The notes under the pieces are model-generated. The model was not told the origin of the DNA. It did no database searches and saw only the letters and a list, made by a program, of their open reading frames with translations. A program made the position numbers and the translations under genes. Positions 1-7,156 of a DNA stretch of 19,083 bases are shown here, one piece after another. This stretch comes from an uncultured Clostridia bacterium (lineage in GTDB: Bacteria; Bacillota; Clostridia; Oscillospirales; Acutalibacteraceae): NCBI GenBank assembly GCA_937877675.1, contig CALEIS010000134.1:1-19083 (forward strand), written 5' to 3'. Numbering within the stretch: position 1 is the first letter of the stretch; each line of letters begins with the position of its first letter.

Positions 1-278
1 AAAATCCAAAGGTTTTCTTTGAGATGTGTTGTGACATTACACCTTTTGAGGGTGAGGTTGCTTGTAAATATGGCATAACTTACGCATCAATTATGGGTAG
101 GGGTGTAGCAACAATCGTTGAAGATGTTGAAGAAAAGAAAAAAGCCTTGTCCGTGCTTATGAAAACACAGGTGAACAAGGATTTTACATTTGAAGATAAG
201 CTTACAACAGTTGTGAGCATTATTCGTATTGATACTCTTGAATTTACTGCTAAAAAACGATTAGCACCTAAGAAGTAA
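1..278 (+). CDS. Pyridoxamine 5'-phosphate oxidase-like FMN-binding protein, C-terminal part
   Basis: The frame is open from base 3 to the stop at 276-278, so the gene starts outside the window; the Met at base 24 is internal. The visible residues read NPKVFFEMCCD and later a YASIMGRGVATIVED segment, followed by a short helical stretch and a beta strand ending in FTAKK. This matches the C-terminal half of the small split-barrel flavoproteins related to NimA and pyridoxamine 5'-phosphate oxidase, which bind FMN and reduce nitro compounds or other small substrates in the cytoplasm. The N-terminal half cannot be seen, so cofactor residues cannot be checked. No obvious terminator follows it. The family call is fairly safe; the substrate is unknown. 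Confidence 0.7.
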   Translation, partial: NPKVFFEMCCDITPFEGEVACKYGITYASIMGRGVATIVEDVEEKKKALSVLMKTQVNKDFTFEDKLTTVVSIIRIDTLEFTAKKRLAPKK

Positions 279-382
279 AGAGAAGTTTACATAGAAAATT
301 TGTAAATTCCAACTGGAGTTGCTAGTAAAATGCAGATTTTTGAATTAAAATATACCCAACACTTGATTGTGAGGTGTAAATA
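279..382. other. Intergenic spacer before HTH-lipase gene
   Basis: Short AT-rich spacer. It holds a dyad TTTACA-N9-TGTAAA (286-306) and a small palindrome AACTGGAGTT just after it. A GAGGTG ribosome site (371-376) lies 6 bases before the ATG at 383. I cannot pick a convincing -35/-10 pair. The dyads could be operator sites for the HTH protein encoded next, but nothing in the sequence proves this. Confidence 0.3.
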
Positions 383-1948
383 ATGAATATAGGCGAAAGA
401 ATAACAGAATTAAGAAAAAGCAAAGGTCTTTCTCAGGAAGAATTGGCAGAGCAACTTGGTGTTTCTCGTCAATCTGTTTCAAAATGGGAAACAGGCACAT
501 CGACCCCTGACACTGACAAGGCTATTGCCATGAGCAGAATTTTTGGGGTTACGGCTGACTTTTTACTCACAGGTGAATATAATAATCCCGATTTGGCATC
601 AGGAAAGATTGTGTATAACAACAGTAATGTAATTGAAGGTGCAGAACCTGCAATGAGTACGGAGGAGATTGTTGAGGATTCTGAAGAAAAGAAAAAGTTT
701 AAACTACCTGATTGGCGTATAATAGTTGCAATAGTTCTTATAATTGCAATTATCATAACAATTATTTCATTTGGCGTTTTCAAGAAAAAGGAACCAGTTG
801 CGCCACAGGAAGAAGTAGTAAAATACACCTATGTCCTTGTACACGGAATGGGTGGATGGGGTGAAGGTGCATCCGCAAATAATATTTCACCTTATTGGGG
901 TTCAACATCAGGAAGTATTTCAGAATATCTCAGAACTCAGGATATAGAGGTTGTAGAGGCAAATGTTGGTCCGTTTTCAAGTGCATGGGACAGAGCATGT
1001 GAACTCTATGCACAGTTGACAGGTACAAAGGTTGACTATGGTGAAGCACATAGTAAGGAACATGGTCATGGCAGATACGGAAGAACTTATGAAACTCCGT
1101 TGGTTGAAAAATGGGACGAAAAATCAAAGATTAATCTTATTGGTCACTCTTTTGGTGGAAACACAATAAGACTTATGACAAGTCTTCTTGAATATGGTAG
1201 TGAAGCAGAGAAAAACGCAAGTCCTGACGATTGTTCACCACTTTTCAAGGGTGGCAAAGGAAAATATGTTAACTCTGTAACAACACTTGCTTCCCCACAC
1301 AATGGTTCAACACTTTTCTATTGCCTTGACAAAGGTCCGTTTATAGAGTTGGCTTTACATCTTCTTTATACTACAAATGGTCTTGGAAATGTTTCAAGCA
1401 TCGGTTTGTTGGATTTCCAGTTAGAGCATTTTGGAGTTAGTTCAGAGAATCACGATACAAGCACATTGATTGACGGAACTTTTGGAAGTGGCAAGGATAA
1501 TGCTTTTTACGATTTATCCCCACATGGTGCAAAGGAACTGAATAGCAATATAAAACTTGTCAGCTCGGTTTATTATTTCTCATACGCATATTGCACAACA
1601 GAAGCAACAATATTAGGTAGTCATGCTCCAACAAAAAACACTATGGCAGTGCTTATGGTACCTGCAGGAATGATTGGTAGTTATACAGATAACACAGGTA
1701 AGAATGGAGTTGCAATCGACTCGAATTGGCTTCCAAACGATGGACTTGTGAATGTTATTTCAGCACAATATCCTTTTGAAGATGCACATACTGATTATGT
1801 GGCAGGAACAACGGAAATAAAATCAGGTCAATGGTATGTGTTCCCAACACTTACAGGTGACCACGGAACAGTTATTGGCATGAAAGGAAATGTTGACGAA
1901 ACACGAAAGTTCTATATGGACCATATTGCAATAATTGATAATTTATAA
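383..1948 (+). CDS. XRE helix-turn-helix / transmembrane / lipase fusion protein
   Basis: 521 residues with three parts. Residues 1-65 are a classic XRE DNA-binding domain (LSQEELAEQLGVSRQSVSKWE). Residues about 113-134 are one strongly hydrophobic membrane helix flanked by basic residues. Residues 146-521 are an alpha/beta-hydrolase of the staphylococcal/Geobacillus secreted lipase type: oxyanion motif VHGMGG at 153, nucleophile Ser256 in GHSFGG, probable catalytic Asp453 in PNDG and His494 in GDHG, plus the family block DRACELYAQL...VDYGEAH...GHGRYGRTYE. The whole triad is intact. The layout predicts a cytoplasmic DNA-binding head and a lipase outside the cell, hydrolysing acylglycerols or other esters. 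The start has a GAGGTG ribosome site. A bidirectional terminator follows. The frame is continuous across all three parts, so an accidental join of two ORFs by a sequencing error seems unlikely. Confidence 0.85.
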   Translation: MNIGERITELRKSKGLSQEELAEQLGVSRQSVSKWETGTSTPDTDKAIAMSRIFGVTADFLLTGEYNNPDLASGKIVYNNSNVIEGAEPAMSTEEIVEDSEEKKKFKLPDWRIIVAIVLIIAIIITIISFGVFKKKEPVAPQEEVVKYTYVLVHGMGGWGEGASANNISPYWGSTSGSISEYLRTQDIEVVEANVGPFSSAWDRACELYAQLTGTKVDYGEAHSKEHGHGRYGRTYETPLVEKWDEKSKINLIGHSFGGNTIRLMTSLLEYGSEAEKNASPDDCSPLFKGGKGKYVNSVTTLASPHNGSTLFYCLDKGPFIELALHLLYTTNGLGNVSSIGLLDFQLEHFGVSSENHDTSTLIDGTFGSGKDNAFYDLSPHGAKELNSNIKLVSSVYYFSYAYCTTEATILGSHAPTKNTMAVLMVPAGMIGSYTDNTGKNGVAIDSNWLPNDGLVNVISAQYPFEDAHTDYVAGTTEIKSGQWYVFPTLTGDHGTVIGMKGNVDETRKFYMDHIAIIDNL

Positions 1949-1955
1949 AAAATAA

Positions 1956-1990
1956 TCCCTATGGATTTTCTCCATAGGGAATTTTTTATT
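1956..1990. terminator. Bidirectional terminator between convergent genes
   Basis: Perfect 10-bp stem TCCCTATGGA / TCCATAGGGA (1956-1965, 1971-1980) with loop TTTTC. It is followed by ATTTTTTATT on the plus strand and preceded by A-rich DNA, which gives a T run on the minus strand. It serves the lipase gene and also the minus-strand operon whose last stop codon is at 1986. Confidence 0.9.
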
Positions 1991-3572
1991 TCTGTTTATC
2001 TATAAATTTTCCGTAATGTTTTGGCTCAAGAATTTTTGGACCAAAGGACATTATCTTCAAGAAAACACTGAGCACTGCTTTATTTGTAATCATCTGCTCA
2101 AAGAAGCCTGTAAGGTTGTTAAGAATTTCTCCACCTGATGGTGAGCTTGAAGGAATCATAACAACTTTGTCTTTTGGATGGAATTCAAAGATAAGTGAAC
2201 GCTTTGCAACAGTCTGAATTGGACGAATCGATACTAAAAGACTTTCGTTGTCAAGCCAGAATGCATTTGCACAAACTGTGAAGTCAATCTTACCAAGAGT
2301 GATTTTTGAGTAACGATATCTACCGTCAAGACCAAGCATAATTTTGTTGGTTTCTGTACCTTCTGTCCATTCCATTGAACATTCTTTGTCATCGAAATTA
2401 AACTTAACCATATCAATATTGCCGGGTTTATCTGTAAGCATATATGTAACAGCCATTGGCAATACGCTCACCTGAAAACCAGTAAGGTTAAGAAGAAGTT
2501 TTTTACGGAATTTAATATATCTGTCACGGATGATTTTTTCTGTTTCAGAATGCTCACTCTGGAAAAGTGGCTCAACACTTGTGTTTTCAACCGGTGCATC
2601 CTCTTCGTTGGCTTCCTCGAATGCTCTTGGAAAATACTTAAAAAGATAGTCAAGGCATCCTGTTTCGTCAGTAACGGCAGATGTTACAACAACAGTTGCG
2701 TCGTACCCAGGAATACCGATACCAAACTGAGAAAACATACCGTCTGCACGGAAGGAGTCCTCGTCGATACTGTTTTTCCAGAAGCAATATCCGTAACCGT
2801 AGGATGCATCTGTGCCAGGACGATTCTGAGCATTGTCGATTTGCTTTTTAGTTGCTTCAATAGTCCACTCTTCTGGAATTACCTGTACACCATTGAATTT
2901 ACCTTTTTGTTGATAGCAAAGTACAAGTTTTGCAATATCTTCTGTTTTAAGATAAAGTCCCCAACCACCTGCTTCAATGCCATTTCTGTCAGTTTCCCAG
3001 AATGGGAAATCAATTCCAAGTGGCTCAAAAAGACGAGGTCTTAAATATTCTCTCATACTCATTCCTGTAACACGATTGATAATTGCAGAGAGCATAAAGA
3101 TATTTTCGTTAATATATAAGAACTTTTCACCTGGCTCAAAAACCCAAGGAGAATTTATGTAATCTTCAATCCAGTCAACCTTGCCTTTATCAGAAAGAAA
3201 ACTTGGTTGTTTGCCGGACGACATTCTTAAAAGATTTCTGACAGTTAATTTATCAAAACGAGCATCTGCTTTTTTAGGTGGATAGTCAGGAAAAATATCC
3301 ACTAGCTTTGTGTCAAGAGTGATAAGTCCTTCACTTATTGCAAAGCCGATTGCAGTTGATGTAAAGGATTTACTTACAGAATAAACTGCTTGTGGTGTAT
3401 CCTTGTTATATGGCTCGTTATACCATTCAACAGCCACCTTGCCATGACGAATAACCATAAGACTATGAAACTCATATCCCATCTTATGTGCATCGTTTAA
3501 AAACTCGTTGACAACCTTTGAAGAAACACCAACTTCACTTGGTTTGTTTGCTCTTTCGATAGTGATGCTCAT
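1986..3572 (-). CDS. Serine hydrolase, class C beta-lactamase / penicillin-binding-like fold
   Basis: 528 residues, no signal peptide. Residues about 15-330 are a beta-lactamase-related domain: the SxxK nucleophile motif is S65-V-S-K68 (in YSVSKSFTS), the YxN motif is Y153-I-N155, and the third motif region is near DGMFSQFGIGIPGY, where classical KTG is replaced as in many esterase-type members. The last 190 residues form a C-terminal beta-rich extension of a kind often found on such proteins, which I cannot assign. Likely activity: ester, amide or D-amino-acid peptide hydrolysis in the cytoplasm; a true beta-lactamase is unlikely without export. It is the last gene of the minus-strand operon, 11 bases after gtrA, with a GGGGGA ribosome site before ATG 3572. 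Confidence 0.85.
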   Translation of the reverse strand: MSITIERANKPSEVGVSSKVVNEFLNDAHKMGYEFHSLMVIRHGKVAVEWYNEPYNKDTPQAVYSVSKSFTSTAIGFAISEGLITLDTKLVDIFPDYPPKKADARFDKLTVRNLLRMSSGKQPSFLSDKGKVDWIEDYINSPWVFEPGEKFLYINENIFMLSAIINRVTGMSMREYLRPRLFEPLGIDFPFWETDRNGIEAGGWGLYLKTEDIAKLVLCYQQKGKFNGVQVIPEEWTIEATKKQIDNAQNRPGTDASYGYGYCFWKNSIDEDSFRADGMFSQFGIGIPGYDATVVVTSAVTDETGCLDYLFKYFPRAFEEANEEDAPVENTSVEPLFQSEHSETEKIIRDRYIKFRKKLLLNLTGFQVSVLPMAVTYMLTDKPGNIDMVKFNFDDKECSMEWTEGTETNKIMLGLDGRYRYSKITLGKIDFTVCANAFWLDNESLLVSIRPIQTVAKRSLIFEFHPKDKVVMIPSSSPSGGEILNNLTGFFEQMITNKAVLSVFLKIMSFGPKILEPKHYGKFIDKQK

Positions 3573-3583
3573 AAAAAATCCCC

Positions 3584-4006
3584 CTATTTCTCTTTCTTAA
3601 AAACAAAAATCTTGCTTATTACATAATTCCCCACAACGACTAACACCGCAGCAACGATTTTTGAAAGGTTATAATTTATATGTAATAAAGTTGCAAGGAC
3701 AAACATTGTTCCCATATCCAAAAGGAGTGTAATTACCCTTGATGACACAAAGGTTATTAATTCTTTAAGGATTTTTGGACTTTTACTCTCAAAAACAAAG
3801 ACTCTGTTTGTGACATAGGCAAATGACACGGAGCCAATCCACGAGAGTACATTTGCAATCTGCAACTCTATAGCATTATTACCGTCAAGAAATGTGAGAG
3901 TGCTGCCATAGAAAATTCCCATACTAACAATGGTGGTAAGGACTCCCACAATCAGGTAATTGATGATTTCTTTATATTTTTTATAAAGACTGATTATCTT
4001 CTTCAT
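3584..4006 (-). CDS. GtrA-family membrane protein (putative polyprenyl-glycan flippase)
   Basis: 140 residues with four predicted membrane helices at about 15-37, 46-67, 82-104 and 112-134 and the family's ending KIFVFKKEK. GtrA-like proteins are thought to move polyprenyl-phosphate-linked sugars across the membrane for modification of cell-wall glycans. The ATG lies inside the 3' end of the upstream glycosyltransferase gene (26-bp overlap), so the two are translationally coupled. This is the standard GtrA/GtrB pairing. Substrate sugar unknown. Confidence 0.88.
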   Translation of the reverse strand: MKKIISLYKKYKEIINYLIVGVLTTIVSMGIFYGSTLTFLDGNNAIELQIANVLSWIGSVSFAYVTNRVFVFESKSPKILKELITFVSSRVITLLLDMGTMFVLATLLHINYNLSKIVAAVLVVVGNYVISKIFVFKKEK

Positions 4007-4961
4007 TGTATAACTTCTTTTCCTTTGCCTTTAACACATTTTTTTCAATGTAAACGGGACGATTTTTGCCTTGAATATAAGTACGAGCAAGATACTCACC
4101 AACAATACCTAAAAGTAAAAGCTGTAAACCACCAAGGAAAAGGATAAGCACAACGATTGTTGCATATCCAGGGACATCCACCCCGAAGAAAAGTTTTTGA
4201 ATAATTACAATAAACATATAGAGAATTGATGCAAGGAATGTAAAAATTCCCACACCGGTTGCAATTTTTAAAGGTAGGGTTGTAAATGCGATAATGCCAT
4301 CAATTGCATATTTAATGAATTTGAAGAAAGTCCATTTTGATTTACCGGAATGTCTTTCTTCTGCCATATATGGAAGATAGTAAGTGTTAAAACCTATCCA
4401 TGCAAAAATACCCTTAGAAAAACGATAGTATTCAGGTAAATTGAGAATTGCATCACAAACACATCTTCTGAAAGTTCTGAAATCACTTGCACCTTGGAAA
4501 AACTCGATGTCACTTGTTTTGTTAATGCATTTATAGAAGCATTTTTTCATAAATGACATAAACTTGCTTTCACGTCTTTTATCCTGATAAGCTGCAACCA
4601 TATCGCAATCTTCGTTTTGGAGCAGATGATTAACCATATCAACAACAATCTCAGGACGTTGTTGCAAGTCTGCATCAATAATTGTTACGAAATCACCTGT
4701 TGCATGACGAAGTCCCGCAAGCATAGCAGCTTCTTTACCAAAATTTCGTGAAAATTCAATAACGGAGATGTAGTTGGGATATGATGAATGAAGGTCTTTA
4801 AGTTTTTGACTTGTAGCATCAGTACTACCGTCATTTACAAAAACAAATTCAAAGTCTTTGATTTCCTTTGGCATATTCTGAAAAGCAGTAACTGTTTCTT
4901 CAAAAAATGGAGAAATATTGTCCTGCTCGTTATAGCAAGGGATTATTAAAGAAAGTTTCAT
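3981..4961 (-). CDS. GT2 membrane glycosyltransferase (GtrB/DPM1-like)
   Basis: 326 residues. The N-terminal GT-A domain shows SLIIPCYNE (4-12), VNDGSTD (42-48) and the metal/nucleotide-sugar motif DADLQ (96-100). Two membrane helices follow at about 232-255 and 266-288, then the family sequence GEYLARTYIQGKNRPVY. This is the layout of bactoprenol glucosyltransferases of the GtrB/YfdH/ArnC group, which load a sugar from UDP-sugar (or dTDP-sugar) onto undecaprenyl phosphate at the inner membrane face. The start at 4961 is 7 bases after the stop of the carboxypeptidase-like gene, with an AAAGGG ribosome site inside that gene's end. It works with the GtrA-like protein encoded just after it. Confidence 0.9.
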   Translation of the reverse strand: MKLSLIIPCYNEQDNISPFFEETVTAFQNMPKEIKDFEFVFVNDGSTDATSQKLKDLHSSYPNYISVIEFSRNFGKEAAMLAGLRHATGDFVTIIDADLQQRPEIVVDMVNHLLQNEDCDMVAAYQDKRRESKFMSFMKKCFYKCINKTSDIEFFQGASDFRTFRRCVCDAILNLPEYYRFSKGIFAWIGFNTYYLPYMAEERHSGKSKWTFFKFIKYAIDGIIAFTTLPLKIATGVGIFTFLASILYMFIVIIQKLFFGVDVPGYATIVVLILFLGGLQLLLLGIVGEYLARTYIQGKNRPVYIEKNVLKAKEKKLYNEEDNQSL

Positions 4962-4968
4962 AGTGAAA

Positions 4969-6306
4969 TCAACCCTTTATTTTTCTGATTTTTTTGCGTT
5001 TTGCCATAATTCGGTTTTTCCTTATGATGAGTATGATGTAAACAATAAGGAGAATTGCCAATATAGCAAATAAGATTTTAAATATCAAGGATGAGAAAAT
5101 GGTTTTTATTATGCCGAAAAATCCAAGAATAATGTTTAAATCAACATCATCAGCGGCTACAAGGTCAACAGTTGCTACAACATCATTACCATAAAGCACT
5201 TCTGCTTTGCCAATAACATCACCTTTTTTAATTGGTGCTTTTACGACCTTTGGAGTCTCTTTCTCAATTGGTCGGATAACCAAACTACCAGCTTCTGTGC
5301 CAACAGGGACAAGTGCAGAAATTTCTTCTGCAGGGACCAATCTTAAATGGTCAACCTTACTGTTATACTCGACATCAACAACGGTTACAACATCTGTTTT
5401 GTTTGTAACTTTTTTAAGGACAATGTTTTTAAAAGCCCATTTGTAGAGTTTAACACTATCTAAAAAAGCAAAGTTTTCAAGATGCTCGTCCTCATCAATA
5501 TTTTTACGAGGAGCATTCATAACAATGAGCATATAGTTGTAGCCATCCTGTGAAGCAGTAGAAACGGCACAGCATCCTGCATTATCTGTGCGACCGGCCT
5601 TAACACCAGAAACAGACTTGTAGTAATATTCAGACAAACCCTTAACCATCATACTGTTTGTTGTGTTGAGGTATCTTTTTTGATGATATTTGTTTGTTGG
5701 CTCAATTTCCTTGTAGGTGGTGTTTACTAATTCCTTAAAAGTAGCATTAGTAAGAGCCTGTTTTGTGATGAGATACATATCGTTTGCAGTTGTGTAGCCA
5801 CCACCGTTATCATCACAACCATGAGCATTGATGAATTTAGTATTTGTACAACCAAGGTTTTTTGCATACTCATTCATCATATTAACAAAGTTGCCGAGTC
5901 CGTTTCCAACATGGTCAGCAAGCATATTTGCAGCGTCAGATGCAGACTGTACCATCATACAATAGAGCAATTCATTAATAGTCAAGGTTTCACCTGCAAG
6001 AATACCAACAGTAGGGGCTTTTTGAGCATAAAGCCCGTCAAGAAGCTCACGCTTACAAGTTATGGAAACAGATAAATCAGGACAATTTTCAAGCACTAAC
6101 ATACAAGTCACAATCTGTGCGAGATGTGCTGGAGCAGTCGTTTTGTCTGCGTTTTTATCAAAAATTATAGTTTCGCTATCAGTGTTTACAAGCAACACAA
6201 TGTCGGCTTCGGTTTCCAACAAGGAGTTAAATGAGGCACTGGATATTATTGAAAAAGTACTCATAAGCATAATGGTTGCAAGAAGTACTGATAAAAATTT
6301 TTTCAC
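4969..6306 (-). CDS. D-Ala-D-Ala carboxypeptidase-like protein with altered catalytic motifs
   Basis: 445 residues from a GTG start at 6306. I chose this start because the residues from it form a clean signal peptide (KKFLSVLLATIMLMSTFSIISSAS), a GGGTGA ribosome site precedes it, and a promoter lies upstream at 6349-6377; the longer open frame to 6699 overlaps the divergent gene. The domain order is that of DacA/DacF (PBP5/PBP6 family): peptidase S11 domain about 30-290, a beta-rich C-terminal domain about 300-390, a membrane helix about 407-428 and a basic cytoplasmic tail. The three active-site motifs are not canonical: SxxK is H61-L-A-Q64, SxN is S121-A-S123, KTG is K236-A-G238. Without the nucleophile it should not hydrolyse D-Ala-D-Ala; it may bind wall peptides or act as a scaffold. 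First gene of a four-gene operon with GT2, gtrA and the serine hydrolase. Confidence 0.85.
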   Translation of the reverse strand: MKKFLSVLLATIMLMSTFSIISSASFNSLLETEADIVLLVNTDSETIIFDKNADKTTAPAHLAQIVTCMLVLENCPDLSVSITCKRELLDGLYAQKAPTVGILAGETLTINELLYCMMVQSASDAANMLADHVGNGLGNFVNMMNEYAKNLGCTNTKFINAHGCDDNGGGYTTANDMYLITKQALTNATFKELVNTTYKEIEPTNKYHQKRYLNTTNSMMVKGLSEYYYKSVSGVKAGRTDNAGCCAVSTASQDGYNYMLIVMNAPRKNIDEDEHLENFAFLDSVKLYKWAFKNIVLKKVTNKTDVVTVVDVEYNSKVDHLRLVPAEEISALVPVGTEAGSLVIRPIEKETPKVVKAPIKKGDVIGKAEVLYGNDVVATVDLVAADDVDLNIILGFFGIIKTIFSSLIFKILFAILAILLIVYIILIIRKNRIMAKRKKIRKIKG

Positions 6307-6318
6307 AAAATCACCCAC

Positions 6319-6346
6319 TTGAAAAATGCAGATAATGGTATATAAT
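6319..6346 (+). promoter_or_regulatory. Promoter for metallophosphoesterase gene
   Basis: TTGAAA (6319-6324), 16-base spacer, TATAAT (6341-6346), about 70 bases before the ATG at 6418. It faces and overlaps the minus-strand promoter at 6349-6377. Confidence 0.6.
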
Positions 6347-6348
6347 AA

Positions 6349-6377
6349 AGTATAACACAAATAGACACAATATCCAA
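6349..6377 (-). promoter_or_regulatory. Promoter for the carboxypeptidase-like operon
   Basis: On the minus strand TTGGAT (6377-6372), 17-base spacer, TATACT (6354-6349), followed about 40 bases later by the GTG start at 6306. The -10 element is two bases from the -10 of the opposing promoter. Confidence 0.6.
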
Positions 6378-6417
6378 TACGGAAACGAAAAAATTTGTAA
6401 AAGGAACGAAATTTCAG

Positions 6418-7107
6418 ATGATATATATTACAGGGGATATTCACGGAGACAGAAGACGACTTTCTTTGTGGAATTTGCGAAAACTGAAAGAGGGCGACAC
6501 CCTTATTGTGTGTGGTGACTTTGGGTTTTTGTGGGATAACAGTAATTCTGAGCAGAATTACCTTTATGCCTTGGGAAAGAGAAAATACAATATCTGCTTT
6601 ATTGATGGTACTCACGAAAATTTTGACCTTATCAATGGGTATGAGATAAGCCAGTGGAATGGTGGCAAAGTTCATAAAATCTTCGGCAATCTCTATCACC
6701 TTATGAGAGGTCAGATTTACGAGATAGAAGGTAAAAAAATCTTCACAATGGGTGGGGGCGAAAGTGCCGATATTGACATCCGTAAAGAAGTAAACAGATG
6801 GTCAAAGGATGAAATTCCAACACAGGAAGAGCTCCTTGAGGGAGCAGAAAATCTCGAAATGGTGGGTAATGATGTTGATATTATTATTACTCACGAGCCA
6901 CCACTTAAGGTTAAGAATTTCTTGAATCTTAATGACCCTAATGAGTTTCGTGTGACTGCACTTAACGCATATTTTGGTGAACTTTCAAACAGTTGTCAAT
7001 TCAGAAAATGGTATTTCGGCTCACTTCATCTTGACAAATATATTTCTCGTACACATCGTGCAATTTTCAAAGATATTGTTGATGCAGTTACGGGAGAAAA
7101 GATATAA
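6418..7107 (+). CDS. Calcineurin-like metallophosphoesterase
   Basis: 229 residues, cytoplasmic. Motifs in order: GDIHG (6-10), CGDFG (32-36), GTHEN (64-68) and a later THEPPL containing the second-half His. These are the dinuclear-metal ligands of the calcineurin-like phosphoesterase fold. The usual GNHE reads GTHE here, so the Asn that normally bridges metal and phosphate is Thr65, which may weaken or change activity. The family contains phosphatases and nucleases or phosphodiesterases; substrate unknown. An AAAGGA ribosome site precedes the ATG. It stands alone, divergent from the wall operon, with a terminator after the stop. The DGTHENFDL block and the GGGES segment resemble small phage and Firmicutes phosphoesterases. 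Confidence 0.85.
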   Translation: MIYITGDIHGDRRRLSLWNLRKLKEGDTLIVCGDFGFLWDNSNSEQNYLYALGKRKYNICFIDGTHENFDLINGYEISQWNGGKVHKIFGNLYHLMRGQIYEIEGKKIFTMGGGESADIDIRKEVNRWSKDEIPTQEELLEGAENLEMVGNDVDIIITHEPPLKVKNFLNLNDPNEFRVTALNAYFGELSNSCQFRKWYFGSLHLDKYISRTHRAIFKDIVDAVTGEKI

Positions 7108-7112
7108 AAAAA

Positions 7113-7147
7113 GAAAGTCTGTGAAGATTCTTCACAGACTTTTTCTT
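7113..7147. terminator. Bidirectional terminator
   Basis: Stem AGTCTGTGAAG / CTTCACAGACT (7116-7126, 7130-7140) with a 3-base loop, flanked by A-rich DNA on the left and TTTTTCTTT on the right. It closes the phosphoesterase gene on plus and the esterase gene on minus. Confidence 0.9.
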
Positions 7148-7156
7148 TATGAAAAA

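Noticed and set aside
2550..3044. Long open frame antisense to the serine hydrolase gene
   Set aside because: Low-complexity composition without family motifs, fully inside a well-supported gene on the other strand.
6307..6699. N-terminal extension of the carboxypeptidase-like gene up to 6699
   Set aside because: It overlaps the divergent phosphoesterase gene, contains both promoters, and the signal peptide with its ribosome site begins at the GTG at 6306.
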